A DNA stretch of 64,000 nucleotides, from the NCBI GenBank assembly GCA_013399895.1, contig VXBA01001259.1, positions 287,561-351,560 of the forward strand, read 5' to 3'. The notes under the pieces are model-generated. The model saw only the letters and a list, made by a program, of their open reading frames with translations. It ran no database searches and was not told where the DNA came from. The translations under genes and the position numbers were made by a program. Source of the DNA: Serilophus lunatus (lineage: Eukaryota > Chordata > Aves > Passeriformes > Eurylaimidae). Within the stretch, counting starts at the first letter, position 1. Each line of letters opens with the position of its first letter. Shown piece by piece: positions 52,401 to 61,110 of the stretch.

Positions 52401-55400
52401 GACAATGCTCTTAAAATATCAATTTTTTGGAATATGTGAAGAAGATGGAGCTCTTGCACAGAAACAGTGAGGGACTTACAAAGAAAAGGCCTTTATTTTG
52501 TGCAAGAGAAGAATGCAGGGAGTCTAGTGAGACAGTTTGGGGTTTTTCTGTGATACTGCAACATCAGTTAGAAGGTCTGTAAATAATACCAAAGTTTGTG
52601 TGGTTTTAAATATTTCTCTTACACACCAGTAGGCATAAGTGGCTTCAATCTAAAATTGTCCAAGTGTTTACAGACTAAGCTGTTTTAGCTGTTCACAAGC
52701 TGTTGGTAACGCTAATGTGTAGCCAAGGGTTTTACCATACCTGCCAGCAGCAAAAGGGTCACCAGCAGAATTAGTAGGAAAGGAATTCTGTGTGTGTTGT
52801 CTTTGTTTCTCTGAAAGGCACTATTAGACATTTCAGTTGTTCCTGTGAACTAGTGAACGCTCTTATTTATTTTCTCTTTGTTACTTATTTCTTTTAGTGT
52901 TCTTCCACAATGCATTACCTTTTGTAGGGTTTGGATTTTTGGATAATGCAATTATGATTGCTGCGGTAAGTTCATTATTTAATTCCTTGATCAAGTCAGT
53001 AAGATTCATATTGTTTAAGAGAATAGAATAGACTATGAAGTCTAATCTAGAAGGTCCTCCTGCTCAGGACCTTGTCAGGATCTCTAGTCTCACCTCCTGC
53101 TCAAAGCAGAATCAGCTGTAAGGTCAGGCCAAGCTGTTCATGTTTTTATCTTGTGGGACTTGTGAAATCCCAGGACAGCCTGTTTGAGCAACCTGTTCCA
53201 ATGCTCAGTGGAAAATGTTTTGTTATATCCAACTGGAACATGTCTTGGTTTAATTCATGCACATTGTCTCATCTTTGGACCACGTACTGCTGTTTCATAG
53301 TGCAGTTCACTGTGATTTCGTTTCTTCAACTGAAAATGTAAGGAGGTGTGATAGTGTGTTTTATTTGTTTGCTCAGTATTTGTAGAAGTTTTCATTCAGA
53401 GCTGTACATTCACCTAATTACAGTGGGCAGGATGGTAGGGAGAGATAGGGGTTTCAAGTTTGTCCATTAGGTGCCTGTTATGAAACAGAATAAAATATTA
53501 AAAGAGTATCAGAAGTAGGTTCTTGTCCTAGGGGGAAATATATATGCCTGGAGGATAGGATCTGTTCAGATCATAATGGAAGTAAGGTCCATTTATCCTT
53601 TCAGTTTTAATACAGGCAAGTGTTAAGCAATACTTATATCAGTTGTAGTAATATAATTTATTTTAACTCCAAATCTCTCAAATAATGACACAACTGTTTC
53701 TCTTTCAGGGAACCCAAATAGAATTGTCAATTGGAGTTGTCTTAGGAATTTCAACTATGGCAGGCAAGTATTAAAAATGCAGTGTGTTTAGACTAATTGG
53801 CACATTCCTATATTTTAGGCTGAAAGTAGCATGCAGGGCTGGAAGTTGCTTAGTCTTGCAGCTGCCTAATAAAGAAAACACCTATGGGTGAACAAGGACA
53901 TGCTGCATTTGCAGAAATGGAATTTCAGTTCAAATACCTTTTGAAATGTTGTTGTTGTCAGTTTTAACCTAATAGTTCAAATCCTGGGAAAGCATATTTG
54001 CATTTCTGTAATGGAACTGCTCTAAATTCCCTGGGATCTGCTATTGATGTATGTCTATCTATGTATGTGTATGTTGCTGTTTGCTTGCAGTGCAAAGTGG
54101 AGATGAGCGTTGGTGTCCTTTTACTGTGTTGGCTGCTCTTCTTGGTGGCTCCTCTGCCTCAGAGTGATATGGGAAGGCCAAGGAGCCACCCTGCTCCTGC
54201 ACTGGGCCAAAAGTGATAAGCTCTGCTTGGCAGCTTTGGTGCCTCTGCCATGTCAGAGGGGAAAAAACCTGCTCATGGATCCAGCAACTGCAGGGGCAGC
54301 ATTGCTTGGAAGAGCACAGAGAGCTTACATGAGAATGTCTATGGCAGAGAGTTAGTGGTTTGGAAAGGTGCAGTCCTCTGCAATGAGACCATCACAGTCA
54401 AGCTTATACCAATAAGATCTGCTGTGAAATCATGTATTTTGTGTGTAACTTTGTTCACTCAGGCATGTAGTATTTACTCCTAAACTGGCGCAGTTCCTGG
54501 ATATGTTGCAATGTTTATCAAAGCTACATACCTGAGTAACAGCTCCTATTTCCAGGGCTCCTGGAGAGAGGGTACTCTCTTGAGGCATTGAAAGGTCTTG
54601 CTTGGTGTCCTGCATTAGCTGCACAGAACTGGCAACCATGCACAGCTGTTCTTAACTTTGATCTGAGAAGTTGTTACATTGATTTCCAGGTGTTAGTGTT
54701 GTCTTTTTGTATTTGTCAAGTTTTCCCCCATCAGAAAAATAGTTGCAGTTCCTGTTATTTTTAGGGCGCTGCTGTTATTAAACTGTAATAAGGTCAGAAT
54801 AATAATTCTAAAACAAAAGGACACCAGTTCTAGTCTTTCATGCTATATAGATAGAATAGCAAGGGCCACTAGGAATGGAGAGAGAGGACCTACAACTAAA
54901 ATAATACTTTGTGTTTTTCTCTTCCCTCTTTGTCCCTCCAGCTGCAGCTTTAGGAAACCTTGTTTCTGATTTAGCTGGACTGGGGTATGTATGAACTTGT
55001 ATTAATAATATTAACTGTGTTCATTAGAATGCAAAATGGAGAAATATATTTTTTGGTTATGTAATATCTTGCTGTATCTAATACACCTCCTCAGATTATT
55101 ATGCCTTGTTCTGAAGACATTTCTTTCTTCTCAGATAAAATGGTTACATATCTGAAATGTCTTCAGATCTATAGGCATACCTAATTTTGATATTAACAGG
55201 TACTACTAACTTAGTTTCTGAAGGAAATTTGAGTAATTGCTTGAAGTAAAGCTGTTAGTTATGCCTGTTTTTCCCACTTTCCCTCTGATGTGTTGTTTTC
55301 TGCAAATAACAAGGCTAATTACTAACTAGTCTGTGCGTGACCTTTCCTCATATAAAGGTTACTTACAAGCTCTGCAAAAATGCAGTAACATTCATGCCAG

Positions 55401-57319
55401 TTGTGTTGTACTGCACAAAGTTTTTCTGGAAGTATTTCATATTAAATCAGTGAGATAATTTATTCTGCAAAATGTGACCTTTAGAAGTCTGAACTCTTTC
55501 TTGTTTATCTGTCAATGACTTTATTACTATACTGAAGGAAAAGCTATTGACTCTTAAGTTCAAATATTTCAAAATCCTCACTGGAAGATACTGTCAGATC
55601 CAAAATTGGTTTTTCTTGTTTTCTTTTTCTTCCAGTCTTGCGGGTTATGTAGAAGCTTTAGCTTCACGTCTGGGTCTGTCAATCCCTGACCTGACCCCCA
55701 AACAAGCTGACATGTGGCAAACACGTCTCAGTGCACACTTGGTGAGTGTCCTGTAGGTAGGCACTGCTTGCTTGGAGATTTTTCTGTTTAAACTAATAAG
55801 TGGTAAATCCTTGTCACTTTTTCCATTACTTATTGACCACCAACGTTGTACACGTTTCCCGGAAGGTTTAGGTGTGAGCCCATGTCAGGGAGCATCATGA
55901 GACTGGATTTTTTTGGGCTTGGGTGTTTTTATGTATGCAGCAAGCCACAAGTGACTTGTGGCATGGATAATCTCTGCAATGACTTCATGAATGCTGTGCA
56001 GATACCTGGGTTGAGCTCTGGCTATGGTGATAATTTACTTCAGAGTTTTGACCTCTTAGGAGTTTACTTTCTATTCACATACCTGTGCTGGAATGTATTA
56101 ATTGCTAATATTCTATAATTAGCTTGGATATGAAATTAGCTTTTCCCTGGATAAACTTTGGCATTTGAGTAATATTCACTGCCTGTGATAAACAGCTGTG
56201 GGATACTCTTCTTGCAGATTCATTTTCAGGGTGATTGCTTAATTAACATTTAAACATTCAAAGTGGTCCCACTTCAGCAATGAGAGCACTATTTTATTTT
56301 GATTAAAGAAACAAATTATCAGATACTGAGTAAAAATAACAGGTATTTCTTTCACTTTGCCAAAATCAACCTTCGTTGGGAAAAATATTTTTGCAGATTT
56401 AAGGGAAGTAAAATAGCACTTGCTGAGGAAAAGTTAGAGGAGAAACAGTTGGGTTTTAGCAGTTATAGATGAAGGCACTGCAGCAAAGGCATATTGTCAG
56501 GGGGCTGCCTGATACTGTGTCCAACATAGGAGCCTTCTCAGTGAAAGCTGAGCCTGTGGCAAAACCCTGTCATTGCACTGCCGTTCATTCACAACATTTT
56601 CTGTGAAGTCTTCTGAGGACCTTTGCCTGCATGGTAGCATTTTTGCATTTTTTACCTGCTGTCTCAAGTTTCTTAACATTATCCACCTGCTGGATGTGGT
56701 TTGGATGTGGATTTTCTTACTTTGTTTCCTCTTCCCTTGACTCATACATCCAGGTCACCTGTGAAATGTTTTCCAATTTTTATTGGTTTTGTCTTTGCCT
56801 TCTGCCTTTGCAAGCCATCGTGTTTGCAAGGTGCTCCTCATTTCTGACTTTGCATTACCAGATGCAAGCAGATACATTCATAGTTGCACCTTAAATGTGT
56901 GTAGGTGTTTGGTTTTTTTCTTTCCTGTCTTCCTGGCCATTTCACTAATCCTTTGAATCTCTGTCTCCTCCCTTACAACTTGTGCAGCTCTTCATGAGTG
57001 TTTACCTCTTCTTTCTTCAGAATTGTCTTTTATCACAGCAAACACTGTTTCTAACATTGTCATATCTGTCTCTTTCTCATAGATTGTATGTCTAGTCTGC
57101 ATGCTAAGAAAAATGTGACTCACAATTGAAAGCTAGAAAAAAGGGATGTGTTTTTCTGATTGAGTTGGTACACAGTAAATGAGTAACAACTCAGTGAGAA
57201 ACTTAATTTTTTCCCTCTTTCTCTAGGGTAAAGCTATTGGAGTGACCATTGGCTGCATTTTAGGAATGTTTCCTTTGTTGTTCTTTGGCGAGGAGGAAGA
57301 AAAACTGGAAGAAAAATAA
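31274..57319 (+). CDS. TMEM65: Transmembrane protein 65 (seven exons, N-terminus in gap)
   Basis: Join of 31274-31466, 50810-50854, 52898-52965, 53709-53763, 54942-54984, 55636-55741 and 57227-57319. The frame is continuous over 200 residues plus stop. The sequence follows the TMEM65 family: HPKKEPMEALNTAQGARDF in exon 1, FGFLDNAIMI in exon 3, STMAAAALGNLVSDLAGLG across exons 4-6, LGLSIPDLTPKQADMWQTRL in exon 6 and GVTIGCILGMFPLLFFG in exon 7. Numbering from the first visible codon, membrane segments are likely at about 84-103, 106-128 and 172-190, followed by an acidic tail (EEEEKLEEK). Family knowledge: TMEM65 is a mitochondrial inner-membrane protein with a cleaved N-terminal targeting sequence. 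It is required for or regulates mitochondrial Na+-dependent Ca2+ efflux, and has also been reported at cardiac intercalated discs with connexin 43. The targeting sequence and start codon are not visible. Methionine 26 of the visible part (ATG at 31349) is family-conserved and probably internal. Confidence 0.97.
37335..37618 (-). mobile_element. CR1 LINE fragment (antisense), copy H, in intron 1
   Basis: Reverse-oriented CR1. The 3' end is at tcacagaatatcctgag, followed by aagtccagctcctggtcctg, gcacaggacacccccaagac, agtattgtccaaatatttct, tggggagcctggtcattgcc and ctccaggctgaa. It is joined almost directly to copy I in the opposite orientation. Confidence 0.85.
37632..37976 (+). mobile_element. 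CR1 LINE 3' portion (sense), copy I, in intron 1
   Basis: Sense CR1: ttcagcctggagaagagaag, ggtctggattagatgttggg, gcacaggttgcccagagaag, ttcaaggccaggttggatgg, ggctttgagcaacttggtct and a diverged 3' end aactattctgtaattta. It is separated from copy H by a 13-base loop. The first 16 bases pair with the end of H. Confidence 0.92.
50810..50854 (+). CDS. TMEM65: TMEM65 exon 2 (45 nt)
   Basis: Acceptor CTTCTCTAG ends at 50809 and donor ATG|GTAAAA is at 50855. The split codon G|AG gives EKLEVAPPSPGQLRH, the hydrophilic linker before the first membrane segment. Phases match on both sides. Longer open frames through this site (50767-51165, 50852-51235) are intron read-through. Confidence 0.95.
50855..52897 (+). 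other. TMEM65: TMEM65 intron 2
   Basis: Donor GTAAAAG, acceptor TTCTTTTAG. T-rich, with T tracts at 51343-51355 and 51359-51366 and one A-run at 51913-51923. No separate feature is recognised. Confidence 0.9.
52898..52965 (+). CDS. TMEM65: TMEM65 exon 3 (68 nt)
   Basis: Acceptor CTTTTAG, donor GCG|GTAAGT at 52966. It encodes VFFHNALPFVGFGFLDNAIM then IAA, the first predicted membrane segment with the family FGFLDNA motif. It ends in phase 0. Confidence 0.96.
52966..53708 (+). other. TMEM65: TMEM65 intron 3, containing a CR1 fragment
   Basis: Donor GTAAGT, acceptor CTCTTTCAG. About 290 of its 743 bases are a diverged antisense CR1. The 89-codon open frame at 53072-53341 lies largely in that repeat. 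Confidence 0.9.
53019..53305 (-). mobile_element. CR1 LINE fragment (antisense), copy J, in intron 3
   Basis: Diverged reverse CR1: agagaatagaatagac at the 3' end, then aaggtcctcctgctcaggac, caggacagcctgtttgagca, acctgttccaatgctcagtg and atatccaactggaacatg. The left edge lies about 54 bases after the exon 3 donor. Confidence 0.7.
53709..53763 (+). CDS. TMEM65: TMEM65 exon 4 (55 nt)
   Basis: Acceptor TCTTTCAG, then GTQIELSIGVVLGISTMA plus one base, the start of the second predicted membrane segment. The donor is GCAG|GCAAGT at 53764, a GC rather than GT donor. The nearest GT (53768, five... bases on) would shift the frame, whereas the GC site joins exactly in frame to exon 5 to give the family's MAAAALGN. 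Confidence 0.94.
53764..54941 (+). other. TMEM65: TMEM65 intron 4 (GC-AG class)
   Basis: Begins GCAAGTATT and ends TGTCCCTCCAG. Short open frames at 53998-54483 have no family match. No repeat is recognised. Confidence 0.85.
54942..54984 (+). CDS. TMEM65: TMEM65 exon 5 (43 nt)
   Basis: Acceptor CCCTCCAG ends at 54941 and donor GG|GTATGT is at 54985. It encodes AAALGNLVSDLAGL plus two bases, the end of the second predicted membrane segment and the conserved LGNLVSDL motif. A second AG six bases in (54946-54947) could act as an alternative in-frame acceptor. Confidence 0.95.
54985..55635 (+). other. TMEM65: TMEM65 intron 5
   Basis: Donor GTATGT, acceptor with a T/C-rich tract TTCTTTTTCTTCCAG. 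No other feature is recognised. Confidence 0.9.
55636..55741 (+). CDS. TMEM65: TMEM65 exon 6 (106 nt)
   Basis: Completes the split glycine codon GG|T and continues LAGYVEALASRLGLSIPDLT, then PKQADMWQTRLSAHL, a conserved loop region between membrane segments. Donor TTG|GTGAGT is at 55742. It ends in phase 0. Confidence 0.97.
55742..57226 (+). other. TMEM65: TMEM65 intron 6
   Basis: Donor GTGAGT, acceptor CTTTCTCTAG. It contains only short unsupported open frames (for example 55846-56118 and 56497-56894). Confidence 0.9.
57227..57319 (+). CDS. TMEM65: TMEM65 exon 7, coding part
   Basis: Thirty codons, GKAIGVTIGCILGMFPLLFF then GEEEEKLEEK, and TAA at 57317-57319 (a second TAA follows). This is the last predicted membrane segment with a GxxxG-type glycine pattern and a short charged tail. 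The terminal exon continues as the 3' UTR. Confidence 0.97.
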   Translation, partial: GKAIGVTIGCILGMFPLLFFGEEEEKLEEK

Positions 57320-58472
57320 TAACCTTTTTACAAGACATATACAAATGTAAACTACTGTACCTCAATTATTCAATTATGCTGTCAATATTTAGGAATTAAC
57401 AGACAGTAAAAAATGTATAGACTCGGGAACAAAACCTTCAGCATGTCGTTTTATGGAAACACTAATTTATTGTGGCTTTGTTGTGTTCAGTACTTCTTTT
57501 TAGAAGATATCATCTGACTTCTTATTTAATTGTAAGTTTTTGAAGTGTTTTCACTTATGGCGAGATGTTTACCACTTTCCCCTTTGTCCCGCCATGGATG
57601 GCAGTGTCACTCTTGAGTTGCATATTGGTTGCTTAACAGTTACAATTGCATGACAAAAATATCACTGGTGTTCATCAGGTCCTTCAATGCAGATTATTAA
57701 GGACATCATTGATGAGTAATTTGAAGTCCCTTTGCAGGATGACTTTTTGCCCCTCACCAGACATCATTTTGCACTGTCTTTTGATTAGATATTTCAGTCA
57801 TTTTTGACAGTATAGATTGCATTTTTTTCCCCAATTCTGACTAATTGTCTCTGAATTGTCTTCTGAGATGATCATGTTGATGCTTTGACAAGGTAAGTGT
57901 TCCCCAGGGTAGGGTCTCTACCAAGCCCATTTTTAATGTGGTTTTAACACCTTCTGTACTTCCATATTCACCCCTTTTTTATACTTTGTAAACAATATTT
58001 TGAGAATTGAGCAGAGATATCCTTAAATTGTATTCCTGTGTTCTGAGTGTGGTGTTAAAGAATGCAGACCAAGAGTTTCAAAACCACAAACAACTTTTTT
58101 AAATGTTCTGTTTAAAATAAGATGAGAATAGTTAATTGGGTACATGAGGCCAGGGAACAGTTAGGGTATACATGAGTGCTGGCATTGCAAGTTTGTAATG
58201 GGTGGCTCAGTTGAAATGATAAGTGTACCATCAGTCTGGATTAGAGGACCTGATTTGCTGATGATAACTTCGTATTTAAGATTAAGCCTTTGCTACTTTT
58301 TTTTTTTTTTTTGCTGTGAGACAATTAGTAAAAAACCCCAAACTACAAAAAAGGAGACTTGAGGCCTTTTCACTTTTTTTGCCTTTTTTTTTTTTTTTTT
58401 TTTGCAGTCTTACTTGGTGTTATAGACCTGACAGTGCAGTCTCATGTAACTGTGCTTTTTTATATGGACATG

Positions 58473-58478
58473 AATAAA
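58473..58478 (+). terminator. TMEM65: Candidate proximal poly(A) signal AATAAA
   Basis: First canonical AATAAA after the TMEM65 stop, in catgAATAAAatgacaac. The downstream stretch is AT-rich but lacks a strong GT-rich element, so use is uncertain. Confidence 0.5.
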
Positions 58479-60415
58479 ATGACAACTATTGAATATTCAT
58501 AATATTTCAGAGTATATGCCAATAGCATAATGTTAAACTGATAATTGTCCCTTAGAGGAGAAGGTTTCTTACAGGTTTGAATATCTTTTGGAAAAGACAC
58601 TAAAAAGAGACACAGCCAGGGCACTTTGAAAGTTTTATTGCTGGAATTGTTAGCACTTGTGAAAAGTAGAAAGAAATGCTTAACAAAAAATTAAGTCCCC
58701 TGATGACATTTGTTTTGCTACAGGAAAAGTCTTATCATAACTTCTATGTTTTACAGAGCTCATTGCTTACCTCATTATCATAAATCAGACTTCTCTGTTC
58801 TCATTTTCTAGAAGCTCTTAAACTGAAACCTATAATGAAGATGAGACTGCTGTCTCTGTTTTTGGAAAGCATACTTTGAAATGTGGGAGTCACTAGTCCT
58901 AGTGGCATGTGCTGTACTTGGTACCTTAAACACGAGAATCTGGACCAAACTATAAGGGTGAATGAAAGCTCAGCCAGGATCAAACACAAATTGAGAGGAG
59001 TTTTGGCTTGCACTTTCAAAGTTGAAAACTTTATTTAAATAAATCACCAAGCAAACAACAACCAAGAACCCCTCTCACCACAAAAAAACCCCAGAACAAC
59101 CACAAAACCCAGTCCAGATAGGCAATTACACACCCTTTCCCCAACAGATTGCTGTTGCTTTACAGTAGTTCAGTGATCAGGGTTTTTTTTATACTCATCC
59201 ACACATTTGTCTTGCCTTAAACTCTTAAGTTTTCTGCCACTGCATGTACTTTTGTTTCTACACAAAGCTGTATGTGTTTCCCACATGTGTTCTTCTTAAA
59301 ATGAAGTACAAATCAAAGCAATTTTACATAGATTTTTTTGTAGCTGTCTTTACAATACTTCCAACACAGTTTCCTGTTATGATACTGGCATCTTGATTGG
59401 AATCTTTCAGCAGTGGCCAAACCTCTGTTCTCTGGCATCATACTGTTGGAATGCTGTTTTCATCACATTTTTAGAGCTGAGGAGAACACCTGGAAGGCTG
59501 TGCCAGCTGTCACAGTAGTGTTTGTTTTATAATGGCAATTGTTAAATAGCTTGTGCATGTAAATTGAGTGCATTTTGTTGCTGTATGTCAAACTATTGTA
59601 CTGCAACCAATGCTTTTATTGAGAATCAATGAACTAAAATACCTTGAAAGAAGTTAATCATGTGTCTTGCTAAACTATCTAACTGACCACAAAAATGTGG
59701 AGGGCAAGTGACACATGGTAAGAAATCTTGGTATTTCAGGCTGTGGTCTGATACCACAACCAAGAAGGTGATAAAGGTGAAGAAATAACTTGTGATTTGA
59801 GAGGATTAGTGGCACTGCTGGAAGCTGAGGGAGAGGGGATGTGTTGGGGCCAAGCTGCCCCCCTGAGTACCATGGAGTAGCTTGCTTTTCCTGCAGGATC
59901 CACAATTGCATGGACATGGTACTGCTTCTGGGGAAGAGAATATCTGTGCCTGAACTGTATCCTGTCTCCCTGCAAGGAGAGTGGGTTTTTCTGGGGTATA
60001 TGGATGAAAATAATCCCTGATGCTCTGATCATGGTTTTTAAAAACATAACTGAGAAGACTGAGACCCCTTTGTTTTCTGGTGTCTTTTCCCTCCTTGATA
60101 AAAGGGAAAACAAACACTGCGGGTTTATGCAGAGACTTCAGTATTGCTCCATTTTTTTTTATTCTATCAATTTGTCCTCTGTTAACAGGATTTTTTTTTG
60201 TGTGTTAAAGGGCTGGTAGACCTGAAATTGTGTTTAAAATGCTGTCTTTTATTGTAACTTAAAATATAAATGTGTTTTTATCTGTATGTTATATCTAGGA
60301 ACAAAGAACATGCATCTGATAATACGGTTACCCAAATCATCTCGCCAATATTTTCTCATGCATGTACTTTTACATAAATTATTTGAATCAGACAACATAT
60401 TTTGTATTGTCTTTA

Positions 60416-60421
60416 ATTAAA
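60416..60421 (+). terminator. TMEM65: Candidate poly(A) signal ATTAAA
   Basis: ATTAAA is followed within about 15-50 bases by T/GT-rich sequence including ttctgtgtttcttt. This is a reasonable cleavage-site context for a longer 3' UTR. Confidence 0.4.
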
Positions 60422-61082
60422 TTGTTGAACTTTCTGTAAACTTTTATACTACAGCAAAGCTGTTCTGTGTTTCTTTACTAGACCAGATGCTGGAGGGCAA
60501 ATGTTAATAATATCCTGTGGGTATTCAGCCTCAGTTATACAAAACAGGAATTTATTATTTAAGTTATAAGCAGGTGGTCCTTTGTCACTGTCACAGGAGA
60601 TACCACCATGAAGCGGTACTTCTGTCCCTGTGCTTGGAAAAGAGTGATTTAAATAATTAAAATGTTTGCATGGTGAATTAGTGTTGTTTGTGATTTATAT
60701 TAGTCAGAAGTCCACTTGCACTTGAACTTCTGGAATTAACTGAGACTTTTTGTATGCAAACTAAACCTTTTGAACTTTCTTGGACTTTGGAGCTCCTCAC
60801 ACTTTTTTTCACTCCTTGGCCATTCTCTCTTATGGATGTCTGCACATGAAGAAGTGCTGTGAGTATAACATCTGTATTGGATGGTCTCATCTCATTTTGA
60901 CAACCTATGTGGGTTGGCTGTTAGTTCACTTTATTCTGGTTGCATTGTGTAGTAGAACTCTTCATTAACACTGTTCAGAGAATCTGTCACACTTCTACTC
61001 AACGTTTCCCTCTTCTTGTTCTGATGTTTTACATGATCTAGTGACACACTGACAGAGCAGCACTATTTAAGCTAAAGACCTA

Positions 61083-61088
61083 AATAAA
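61083..61088 (+). terminator. TMEM65: Candidate distal poly(A) signal AATAAA
   Basis: AATAAA in ctAATAAAgtattgagaa-like context (cctaaataaagt), followed by tgctctgagagtcttatg and a T-run about 45 bases on. It could end a 3.8-kb 3' UTR. Confidence 0.4.
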
Positions 61089-61110
61089 GTATTGAGAAAT
61101 TATATCCTGC

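Larger units (their letters stand above)
57320..61110 (+). other. TMEM65: Probable TMEM65 3' UTR region, end uncertain
   Basis: After the stop the sequence remains T-rich and unspliced-looking with several AATAAA/ATTAAA hexamers. The UTR should run at least to the first strong signal (58473-58478, about 1.16 kb), and could extend to 61083-61088 (about 3.8 kb). T tracts at 58297-58312 and 58384-58403 lie just before the first signal. No other gene is recognised. The open frames here are short and unsupported. Confidence 0.6.

Noticed and set aside
53764..53772. A GT donor a few bases downstream of the GC donor at TMEM65 exon 4
   Set aside because: It would add five bases, shift the reading frame and destroy the conserved MAAAALGN junction. 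It also has a poorer match to the donor consensus.
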